IMG/VR virus record: IMGVR_UViG_3300007542_000099
Location: 1 to 31,762 of that record
DNA: 31,762 bases
Source of the DNA: a virus
Reading direction: 5' to 3' (one strand)
Shown piece by piece: positions 6,593 through 12,331 of this stretch; the first letter of the stretch is position 1, and each line of letters starts with the position of its first letter. The position numbers and the translations under genes were made by a program. Below the pieces are notes generated by a model, which worked only from the letters and a program-made list of their open reading frames with translations, was not told where the DNA came from and made no database searches.

Positions 6593-6910
6593 GTGTCCAC
6601 CCCCGAAGCCAAGGTAAAACAAAGAGTTAAGAAGATATTAGAAGAGTACGGCGTGTATTCTTTTATGCCTGCTACTGGTGGCTATGGGCGTAGTGGTATT
6701 CCCGATATCGTTGGATGTTACCGAGGGTACTTTTTTGCGGTAGAGTGCAAGGCCGGTCGCGGCACTACGACTGCATTACAAGATAGGGAACTGCGTCGGA
6801 TTAGAGAAGCCGGTGGTTCTACTTTTACAATAAACGAAAACAACATAGAGGAATTGTCCGTGTGGTTGCGCGACAATTTTGCGATGACCGTTCCCAAGAA
6901 GGGGGAGTGA
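6593..6910 (+). CDS. VRR-NUC domain nuclease
   Basis: A 105-residue PD-(D/E)XK nuclease of the VRR-NUC family, typically single-domain Holliday-junction or flap-type endonucleases in phages. The core is SGIPDIVG (Asp38), then a strand and VECKAG (Glu51, Lys53), followed by a helix with Gln63. The N-terminal helix (EAKVKQRVKKILEEYG) and the aromatic/glycine segment FMPATGGYGRSG are also typical. The start is GTG at 6593, supported by GAGGAG about 6 bases upstream; an ATG at 6588 is in another frame. It is the first gene behind the 6536-6564 promoter and overlaps the polymerase start by one base, suggesting a role in recombination or processing of replication intermediates. Confidence 0.88.
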   Translation: MSTPEAKVKQRVKKILEEYGVYSFMPATGGYGRSGIPDIVGCYRGYFFAVECKAGRGTTTALQDRELRRIREAGGSTFTINENNIEELSVWLRDNFAMTVPKKGE

Positions 6911-8736
6911 TGCTGATTACGCTTGATTTCGAAACCTATTACGACAGAGAGTTTTCTCTTTCGAAGATGACAACGGAAGAGTATGTGCGTGATGATCGGT
7001 TCGAAGTCATCGGCGTAGCGGTCAAGGTTGATGATGGCGAAGCAGTTTGGTGCGCCAACGAGGTAGATAAATTTCTAGCCCAATTCGATTGGGAGAATTC
7101 CTTTGTGCTAGCGCACAACATGATGTTCGACGGTGCGATTCTCAGTTGGAGATACGGAATCAAGCCTAATGTGTACCTTGATACGCTGTGTATGGCTCGG
7201 GCGGTGGACGGTTCAGAAGTGGGCAACAGCCTCGCAAAACTCGCGGATCGTTACGGGGTAGGCAAAAAAGGGACCGAGGTGGTCCTAGCGATGGGCAAGC
7301 ATAAAGCCGACTTCACTGCTGAAGAACTGCATCAGTACGGGGAGTACTGCCGTAACGACGTCGACATCACCTACAAGCTTTTTAATATCCTAAAAGAGAG
7401 TTACAACAAGAAGGAACTCAAGCTCATTGATCTGACGATGCGGATGTTCACCGACCCGGTCTTGCAGTTGAACCTCCCACTACTTGAGCAGCACCTAGAA
7501 GAAGTTAAGGCCCGGAAGGAAGCATTGCTCTCCAGCGCCGGGGTGGATAAAGAAGTCCTAATGTCTCAGCCCAAGTTTGCGCAGTTGCTTGAGAGCATGG
7601 GCGTTGATGTCCCCGTAAAGATAAGTCCAACCACAGGCAAGTTGGCCCCGGCGTTGGCAAAGAGTGATGACGGGTTCAAGGCTCTCCTTGAGCACCGTGA
7701 CGAGAAAGTACAGGCTCTTGCGGCGGCTAGGCTTGGGACAAAAAGTACGCTCGAAGAGACACGCACCGAGAGATTAATCTCAATAGCGAAACGGGGTAGC
7801 CTTCCGGTCCCTCTGCGTTACTACGCGGCACACACCGGGCGTTGGGGTGGCGACGACAAGTTAAACCTACAGAACCTCCCGTCACGTGGGCAGAACGCTG
7901 GCATGCTCAAGAAGTCAATCATCCCACCCAAGGGCTACGTGATTATTGACGCTGACTCTTCTCAGATCGAGGCTAGGACTCTTGCTTGGCTGGCAGGGCA
8001 AAAAGATTTGGTCCTAGCATTCGAGGCTGGCGAGGACGTTTATAAGATCATGGCCTCTAGAATCTACGGCAAGCCAGTCGACGACATTACTACGGAAGAA
8101 CGCTTCTTAGGCAAGACCGTAGTATTAGGATGCGGGTATGGCTTAGGGCATAAGAAGTTTATGTTGCACATGCGGTCGGTTGGTGTGCACATGGAAGAGT
8201 CGACATCCCAATTCATTATTAGACGATACAGAGAAAACTTCCCCTACATCCCAGGACTTTGGGATTCTGCTAGCCGATGTTTGGAAGCCCTTGCGTCTAC
8301 GGAACTCAAGACATTTGACTTCTGCGCACAGCCACAAGCGGTGAGTCTGTTACCCGGAGTTGGGTTCGACATCCCAAGCGGCATGCCGATTCGGTATCTG
8401 AATCTGCGTGAGACCGGCGAGAAGTTTTATGACGGCACCCCCCAGTACATCTACGACACTAGGAAAGGTGTCACTCGGATATACGGCGGGAAAGTTGTGG
8501 AGAACATCTGCCAAGCAGTTGCCCGTTGTGTGATTGGTGAGCAGATGCTCCGTGTGGCTAAACGCTACCGAGTGGTCTTGACGGTGCATGATGCGATTGC
8601 GTGTATCGCCCCCATCGAAGAAAGAGAAGAAGCAGTTAAGTATGTTGAAGAGTGCATGCGTTGGAGACCGAAGTGGGCCGAGACGCTTCCGTTGAATTGT
8701 GAAGTTGGATACGGAGATAGTTATGGAGATTGTTGA
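6910..8736 (+). CDS. Family A DNA polymerase with 3'-5' exonuclease domain
   Basis: A 608-residue replicative polymerase of the Pol I type without a 5'-3' exonuclease domain. The 3'-5' proofreading domain has DFET (Asp6, Glu8), AHNMMFDG (68-75) and YCRNDVDITY (146-155). The polymerase domain has HTGRWGG (308-314) with NLQNLPSRG, motif A DSSQIEAR with Asp349, and motif B RFLGKTVVLGCGYG (398-411). Motif C is VHDA (559-562) with Asp561. The residue matching Phe762 of E. coli Pol I is Leu406. Motif C usually reads VHDE, so the Ala is notable, although I recall VHDA in related phage polymerases. ATG at 6910 is used because GGGGGAG precedes it and it overlaps the nuclease stop. It should copy the phage genome. 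Confidence 0.95.
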   Translation: MLITLDFETYYDREFSLSKMTTEEYVRDDRFEVIGVAVKVDDGEAVWCANEVDKFLAQFDWENSFVLAHNMMFDGAILSWRYGIKPNVYLDTLCMARAVDGSEVGNSLAKLADRYGVGKKGTEVVLAMGKHKADFTAEELHQYGEYCRNDVDITYKLFNILKESYNKKELKLIDLTMRMFTDPVLQLNLPLLEQHLEEVKARKEALLSSAGVDKEVLMSQPKFAQLLESMGVDVPVKISPTTGKLAPALAKSDDGFKALLEHRDEKVQALAAARLGTKSTLEETRTERLISIAKRGSLPVPLRYYAAHTGRWGGDDKLNLQNLPSRGQNAGMLKKSIIPPKGYVIIDADSSQIEARTLAWLAGQKDLVLAFEAGEDVYKIMASRIYGKPVDDITTEERFLGKTVVLGCGYGLGHKKFMLHMRSVGVHMEESTSQFIIRRYRENFPYIPGLWDSASRCLEALASTELKTFDFCAQPQAVSLLPGVGFDIPSGMPIRYLNLRETGEKFYDGTPQYIYDTRKGVTRIYGGKVVENICQAVARCVIGEQMLRVAKRYRVVLTVHDAIACIAPIEEREEAVKYVEECMRWRPKWAETLPLNCEVGYGDSYGDC

Positions 8737-9391
8737 CGCTAGAGATTCTGACGATGCTCAGGCGTACCGAGTTAAATTCACCGTACGCAATAATTTACTA
8801 CTGACTGCAATCGAAGATGCTGGGTACAAATCAGCCGCAAGTTTTGCAAAGGCTATTGGTTACACTGCCCAAGAGATAAGTAGTTTAGTTTCCCTACGCA
8901 AACCGCCAGTTAACAAGGACGGAACGTTTAGCCCTTTAGCCAAAGATGTCATGGAAGCACTAGGTGCCGCCCCGCATGACTTGTGGACGACCGAGCAGTT
9001 AACCATGAACCTACCTAGAAACAGTACCGAAAGTGTAGTTACCAAAAGGTTTTTGTTGGATGCAAACGCCATGCGATCTGTTCTTGGCGGCAACGTTGCC
9101 CAATTAGAAGGCGATTTATACGAGGATGATGAGACTCTGGAGCAAAAGCAAACTAAAAAAGAGTTAGTAAAGTGTATCGCAGAGAATCTAGATTCTTTAC
9201 CTCTTCGGCATGCAAAAGTATTGCGTTTGCGTTATGGGATTGGGGGTGGCTCCGAACTAACATTGGAACAAGTGGCTGCTATTTTTAAAGTCACCAGAGA
9301 ACGAATTAGACAAGTCGAAGCAAAAGCCATGAGACTTATGCGCCAGCCGGGGCGTGCGAAAAAAATTGTAGAATTTTTAGGAAAGGACTGA
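8723..9391 (+). CDS. Chimeric regulator: XRE-like HTH fused to sigma70 region 4
   Basis: A 222-residue protein. Residues about 24-92 look like a phage XRE-type helix-turn-helix domain (SFAKAIGYTAQEISSLVSLR, with APHDLW after it). Residues about 158-218 are a clear sigma70 region 4: LRHAKVLRLRYGIGG, LTLEQVAAIFKVTRERIRQVEA, KAMRLMR, very close to the RpoD consensus for -35 recognition. No region 2 (-10 binding and strand opening) is visible, so it cannot act as an ordinary sigma factor on its own. It could compete with or assist host sigma at the -35, or tether RNA polymerase. ATG 8723 has GGAG six bases upstream and overlaps the polymerase by 14 bases; the upstream GTG lacks this. Confidence 0.82.
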   Translation: MEIVDARDSDDAQAYRVKFTVRNNLLLTAIEDAGYKSAASFAKAIGYTAQEISSLVSLRKPPVNKDGTFSPLAKDVMEALGAAPHDLWTTEQLTMNLPRNSTESVVTKRFLLDANAMRSVLGGNVAQLEGDLYEDDETLEQKQTKKELVKCIAENLDSLPLRHAKVLRLRYGIGGGSELTLEQVAAIFKVTRERIRQVEAKAMRLMRQPGRAKKIVEFLGKD

Positions 9392-9392
9392 A

Positions 9393-9566
9393 ATGAAAGT
9401 AACCCAAGTGATTGACTTTGCCCCACACACTGATGAGATCAAGCGACTGGTCCGCGAAGTTTACGAACTGTCTAATGAGCGTAAGCATCAGGAAGCCGAA
9501 GAGTCTGCGTTGAAGTTGGTCGTGGAAGCCAAACTTTTGCTCAATGCGGTTCGCCACAATGGATAA
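9393..9566 (+). CDS. Small helical hypothetical protein (57 aa)
   Basis: The frame encodes 57 residues and fills the space between two clear genes. The start lies one base after the previous stop, with AGGAAAGGA about 8 bases upstream, and the end overlaps the start of the next gene by 8 bases. The protein is almost entirely helical and charged (TDEIKRLVREVYELSNERKHQEAEESALKLVVEAKLLL), so a dimeric coiled coil is likely. Product not recognised. The next gene encodes a Cas4-like nuclease, and a nuclease accessory role is possible but only inferred. Confidence 0.6.
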   Translation: MKVTQVIDFAPHTDEIKRLVREVYELSNERKHQEAEESALKLVVEAKLLLNAVRHNG

Positions 9567-10230
9567 GTACACTTGGTCGTACAGCAGTATCTCGCTGTTC
9601 CAGCAGTGCCCCAGGAAGTATTACCGACTGCGGGTACTAAAAGATGTTGCCGAACCACCTCAAGCACATCTTGACTATGGATCTGCCGTACACAAAGCCG
9701 CTGAGGACTATGTGTGCGGTGGGCTAGACATCCCGGAGAAGTACGCGTTTATCAAACCGCATCTTGATGCCCTGAAGTTATTGCCGGGAGAGAAGCACTG
9801 TGAGTACGAGATGGGGCTTACCAAAGAATTCAAGCCCTGTGCGTTTCGTGACCCCGACGTTTGGTTTAGAGGCATCGCCGACTTGCTTGTCATCGACGGC
9901 GACGAAGCAAAAATAGTTGACTACAAGACTGGTAAGTCCGCTCAGTACGCAGACATCAAACAGCTTGAGTTGCTGTCGTTGCTGGTCTTTAAACATTTTC
10001 CAAATGTCAAGAGAGTTAAGGCAGGTTTAGTGTTTCTTGTTGCAGAAAGTTTAGTTAAAGCCGAGTTCACCGAAGATCAGCAGAGCGGAGCGTGGACCAA
10101 GTGGCTTACAGAAATTGAACGCCTTGAAACAGCGTTCAAGACCGATGTGTGGAATGCAAAACCAAACTTCACATGTCGGAAGTTTTGTGCAGTTGTAGAT
10201 TGTGAACATAACGGAAAAAACATTTACTAA
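9559..10230 (+). CDS. Cas4/RecB-like PD-(D/E)XK exonuclease with cysteine cluster
   Basis: A 223-residue nuclease of the PD-(D/E)XK superfamily, like Cas4, AddB C-terminal and phage RecB-type exonucleases. Visible parts are SISLFQQCPRKYY (Cys17), GSAVHKAAEDY with His45, RGIADLLV with Asp108, VDYKTGK with Asp121 and Lys123, and KQLELLS with Gln135. Near the C-terminus Cys206, Cys210 and Cys215 together with Cys17 could form the 4Fe-4S cluster found in this family. Such enzymes resect DNA ends and may supply recombination substrates. The start ATG 9559 overlaps the previous gene by 8 bases; upstream in-frame starts would overlap it more. No cas genes or CRISPR array are near, so a replication or recombination role is more likely than CRISPR adaptation. 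Confidence 0.88.
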   Translation: MDKYTWSYSSISLFQQCPRKYYRLRVLKDVAEPPQAHLDYGSAVHKAAEDYVCGGLDIPEKYAFIKPHLDALKLLPGEKHCEYEMGLTKEFKPCAFRDPDVWFRGIADLLVIDGDEAKIVDYKTGKSAQYADIKQLELLSLLVFKHFPNVKRVKAGLVFLVAESLVKAEFTEDQQSGAWTKWLTEIERLETAFKTDVWNAKPNFTCRKFCAVVDCEHNGKNIY

Positions 10231-10242
10231 GGAGAAGTGACC

Positions 10243-10626
10243 ATGGCAGGACGTAAACCCAAACATGACAGTCGTGTAATTCGTTACCTCAACAAAAACG
10301 GCCCGTCTAACCAAGTTGGAATAGCAAAGGCGTTGAAGATCCCTGTAGTAAGCCTCTACTCAACCATCAAACGGTTGGTGGAGCGAGGTGAACTCAGGAT
10401 GGAGGGCAAGCTTGTGACTGCCATCCCTACGGCAGAACCAAAAAAACCTCCTTTGGATATGAAGCTTGTCGCTGAAACGGCTCGTAAATTACAGACCGAA
10501 AACGCAGTGGACCGCATCGCCATGCTCAAGGACGAAATCGACAACATTACGGATGGTATCCGGTCCTTGGTGATTACTCGGTCCTACCTCTTGCGCAGGG
10601 TGCAGGAAGAGCATGCCAACACTTAA
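10243..10626 (+). CDS. Winged-helix DNA-binding protein with C-terminal coiled coil
   Basis: A 127-residue protein. Residues about 9-60 form a probable winged helix: SRVIRYLNKNGPSNQVGIAK, then IPVVSLYSTIKRLVERGEL as the recognition region and MEGKLVTAI as the wing. A Pro-rich linker (AEPKKPPLD) leads to a charged helix at about 75-125 (ETARKLQTENAVDRIAMLKDEI) likely to be coiled coil and dimerising. It is probably a transcription regulator of phage or host genes. The ATG at 10243 follows GGAGAAG; the upstream GTG at 10237 is less favourable. The end overlaps the next ATG by 14 bases. Confidence 0.65.
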   Translation: MAGRKPKHDSRVIRYLNKNGPSNQVGIAKALKIPVVSLYSTIKRLVERGELRMEGKLVTAIPTAEPKKPPLDMKLVAETARKLQTENAVDRIAMLKDEIDNITDGIRSLVITRSYLLRRVQEEHANT

Positions 10627-10831
10627 CCGCTTCACAGAAGGTATGTGGGTGCAGGTGAAGGACACTGGTCGGAAGGGCGTGGTTGTTACCGCAAACGAAG
10701 GACTTGTAGAAGTCCGCATTCCAAGCGGTACTGACTGGCCTTTCCCCAGTTACGTCAAGTGTCACCCTGAAAAACTTAAACGTGTGTCCCAACCCAAGGA
10801 AGAAGTTACTTACGAACCCGCACCTTTTTAG
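10613..10831 (+). CDS. Small beta-rich hypothetical protein (72 aa)
   Basis: Product not recognised. The sequence is beta-rich and reads like a small SH3/KOW-type barrel: FTEGMWVQVKDTGRKGVVVT, then GLVEVRIPSG, then SYVKCHPEKLKRV. KOW-like barrels often bind nucleic acid or ribosomal and transcription proteins, so an RNA- or RNA-polymerase-binding role is possible. The start overlaps the previous gene by 14 bases with an AGGAAGAG ribosome binding site, indicating coupling. The C-terminal tail (QPKEEVTYEPAPF) is probably disordered. Confidence 0.55.
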   Translation: MPTLNRFTEGMWVQVKDTGRKGVVVTANEGLVEVRIPSGTDWPFPSYVKCHPEKLKRVSQPKEEVTYEPAPF

Positions 10832-10839
10832 GAGCCGCC

Positions 10840-11019
10840 ATGAACCAAGTGCTGATTAACGCAGTTGAACTCGACATGCTGATGCAAGAGATCAAAGACT
10901 TGAAGGCAGAGAACCTCAGACTGAAGCGACTGCTGGACGAGGAACGCCATCGCGTGAAGTTGTTAACAGATGAGGTGGCATGGGCTGAGAACGGCTACAC
11001 AAAGAGGGACGAGAAATGA
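10840..11019 (+). CDS. Small coiled-coil protein (59 aa)
   Basis: An ATG with GGAG about 7 bases upstream opens this 59-residue frame. Residues about 8-48 form one amphipathic leucine-heptad helix (AVELDMLMQEIKDLKAENLR, LKRLLDEERHRVKLLTDEV), a clear coiled coil. The end overlaps the next ATG by four bases (ATGA). The function is unknown; such small coiled coils may serve as multimerisation partners for the nearby HTH proteins. Confidence 0.6.
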   Translation: MNQVLINAVELDMLMQEIKDLKAENLRLKRLLDEERHRVKLLTDEVAWAENGYTKRDEK

Positions 11020-11171
11020 CTAACTACGACCGATGGAAACTCGCAACCCCTGACTACTTAGAGGACACAGATGGAAAAGAAGAAGCGTTACACGGTGACG
11101 TCATTGGCGGCGAAGATTGGGAAGAGTCGTCCGTCGGCAGCAAGCCTGATACGACGCATGGTCAGAGATAA
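11016..11171 (+). CDS. Small acidic hypothetical protein (51 aa) overlapping the next gene
   Basis: It starts at the ATGA overlap with the preceding coiled-coil gene, with GGGACGAG upstream. MTNYDRWKLATPDYLE is a start typical of small phage proteins I have seen at such places, and the body is acidic (EEALHGDVIGGEDWEESS). Its last 101 bases lie in a different frame over the next gene at 11071, so either this one is real with a long dual-frame overlap or it ends early in another strain. The coupling at its start is the best evidence for translation. Function unknown. Confidence 0.4.
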   Translation: MTNYDRWKLATPDYLEDTDGKEEALHGDVIGGEDWEESSVGSKPDTTHGQR

Positions 11172-11370
11172 CCTCGCAGAGATAGTCGAGATACTGCCGT
11201 ATAGCGAGACGAATCGAGGAACCAAGATTCATGTCTACGAGTTATTCATAGAGCCAGAACGCTACATGGACGGCATGCGATTACCCGAGCCAAGAATTCC
11301 ACAAAGCACGTACTACAACAACCCGTTTAAATTAAAGGGGGCGGTAGATGCGAGATACACGACTGATTAA
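11071..11370 (+). CDS. Small winged-helix-like DNA-binding protein (99 aa)
   Basis: A 99-residue protein with a clear helix-turn-helix look: YTVTSLAAKIGKSRPSAASL followed by IRRMVRDNLAEIVEIL, then a wing-like strand GTKIHVYELF. The N-terminus is basic (MEKKKRY). The C-terminal third, rich in Pro, Tyr and Asn (RIPQSTYYNNPFKLKG), is probably extended. The start has GAGG about 8 bases upstream and sits inside the preceding small frame; its end overlaps the next gene by 23 bases. Likely a phage regulator; target unknown. Confidence 0.6.
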   Translation: MEKKKRYTVTSLAAKIGKSRPSAASLIRRMVRDNLAEIVEILPYSETNRGTKIHVYELFIEPERYMDGMRLPEPRIPQSTYYNNPFKLKGAVDARYTTD

Positions 11371-11578
11371 CGTGATATGGGCACTGCTGATGTTGATCTT
11401 CCTTTTGATTGGAATACAGCACGGCAAGAGTCTTGGAGAATTAAAAGCGGTTGAAGAGTACGAGCGGGGATTTAACAAAGGTTGGAAAGATGCCCTGTAC
11501 AAACGACCAGTCAACGATGAACTTGAGATGGTCTGCCTCGGGCTATGGACAGCAACACTACCTGAAAGGAAAGAGTAA
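11348..11578 (+). CDS. Single-pass membrane protein (76 aa)
   Basis: A 76-residue protein with one strong membrane segment near its N-terminus (residues about 7-23, INVIWALLMLIFLLIGI) preceded by two arginines, so the C-terminus probably lies in the periplasm if inserted as a signal anchor with this charge bias. The rest is soluble (GELKAVEEYERGFNKGWKDAL). GGGGGCGG 8 bases upstream is the likely ribosome binding site. It overlaps the preceding gene by 23 bases. Its function is unknown; Rz-like spanin is conceivable from topology, but no partner gene or proline-rich outer-membrane lipoprotein is seen, so this is not claimed. Confidence 0.6.
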   Translation: MRDTRLINVIWALLMLIFLLIGIQHGKSLGELKAVEEYERGFNKGWKDALYKRPVNDELEMVCLGLWTATLPERKE

Positions 11579-11580
11579 AC

Positions 11581-11814
11581 ATGAGTGACAAAGACATGGT
11601 GAATCACCCGCCGCACTACACCCAAGGCGGCATCGAGTGCATCGACGCAATCAAGGCGGCATGCGAAGGGTTGGATGGGTTTGAGGGTTACTGCACGGGT
11701 AATGCTCTGAAGTATCTTTGGCGATGGAAGCACAAGAATGGTATTGAGGATCTGAAAAAGGCCGACTGGTACATTCGCAAATTAGCCAACGAGACGAAAA
11801 ATGCGGAAGATTGA
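11581..11814 (+). CDS. DUF3310 protein, relative of T7 gp1.7-type nucleotide kinase
   Basis: A 77-residue protein with the complete DUF3310 signature: NHPPHYTQGGIECIDAI (residues 8-24) and GNALKYLWRWKHKNGIEDLKKADWYIRKL (about 39-67). In phage T7, gp1.7, which carries this domain, is a nucleoside monophosphate kinase-like protein; many phages have only the minimal domain, as here, and its activity in that form is not certain. It starts two bases after the previous stop with GAAAGGAAA before it, and overlaps the next gene by 14 bases. It fits a nucleotide-supply role beside replication genes. Confidence 0.88.
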   Translation: MSDKDMVNHPPHYTQGGIECIDAIKAACEGLDGFEGYCTGNALKYLWRWKHKNGIEDLKKADWYIRKLANETKNAED

Positions 11815-11992
11815 AGATAAGATACTCGATTACATACGAGAGCATAAGAAGCCCGTCACTATAAAACAGATGGCTAAGTACTTCATAGCCAGTGAGAACT
11901 CAGCACAACGGGCGCTATCCGACTTGACTTTACGTGGTGTGGTGCAGATCGTGCCAAAGAGCAGGCCGTACCTGTACAGGCTTAAGGTTTGA
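11801..11992 (+). CDS. Minimal winged-helix protein (63 aa)
   Basis: The whole 63-residue protein is one winged helix: MRKIEDKILDYIREHKKPVT, IKQMAKYFIASENSAQRALSDL as the helix-turn-helix, then TLRGVVQIV and PYLYRLKV as wing strands. The size and hydrophobic pattern match small MarR/ArsR-like DNA-binding domains. Its ATG overlaps the DUF3310 gene by 14 bases; AACGAGACG is a weak ribosome binding site, so coupling probably drives its translation. It is the third winged-helix gene within 1.8 kb here. Target unknown. Confidence 0.65.
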   Translation: MRKIEDKILDYIREHKKPVTIKQMAKYFIASENSAQRALSDLTLRGVVQIVPKSRPYLYRLKV

Positions 11993-12025
11993 GCCTAAAA
12001 TTGGTGCTCTACTTAGGAGGACATC

Positions 12026-12331
12026 ATGCCTTACGTCAACAAGCCCCGGCCCTACAAGAAAGAATACGAGCAGTACGACGGCACCGAAAAGGTCAAAAAG
12101 AAACGAGCCGAGCGCAACAGAGCGCGGAGGATCATGGAGGAGGCCGGGAAGGTTAAGAAGGGGGATGGCAAAGACGTTCACCATAACAAGGCCCTATCAA
12201 AAGGCGGAACCTATAAAGATGGCCTATCAGTGATGGACGCTTCAGAGAACCGGTCTTTTAAACGCAACTCCAAGCGCGGATTGGTCAACGAAACCAGTAC
12301 ACGGGAAAAGAAAAAACGTGCAAATAGTTAA
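12026..12331 (+). CDS. HNH-like small phage protein (101 aa)
   Basis: A very basic 101-residue protein. The N-terminal part is MPYVNKPRPYKKEYEQYDG and KKKRAERNRARRIMEEAGKV, followed by KGDGKDVHHNKALSKGGTY (about 49-67), and SENRSFKRN (about 74-82). This HH-x-N-KALSKGG block and following N-R-S-F resemble the short HNH-like phage proteins that I recall from related genomes. The usual D-H pair reads VHH here. It could be a nicking endonuclease or only a DNA-binding HNH relative. The ribosome binding site AGGAGGA about 6 bases upstream is strong. It overlaps the next gene by 14 bases. Confidence 0.65.
   Translation: MPYVNKPRPYKKEYEQYDGTEKVKKKRAERNRARRIMEEAGKVKKGDGKDVHHNKALSKGGTYKDGLSVMDASENRSFKRNSKRGLVNETSTREKKKRANS

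Noticed and set aside
9559-10230. Cas4 of a CRISPR system
   Set aside because: No repeat-spacer array and no other cas gene occur in the window; the replication context is a better fit.
11348-11578. Rz-type spanin
   Set aside because: Topology is similar, but no embedded or adjacent Rz1-like lipoprotein gene, holin or endolysin is seen.
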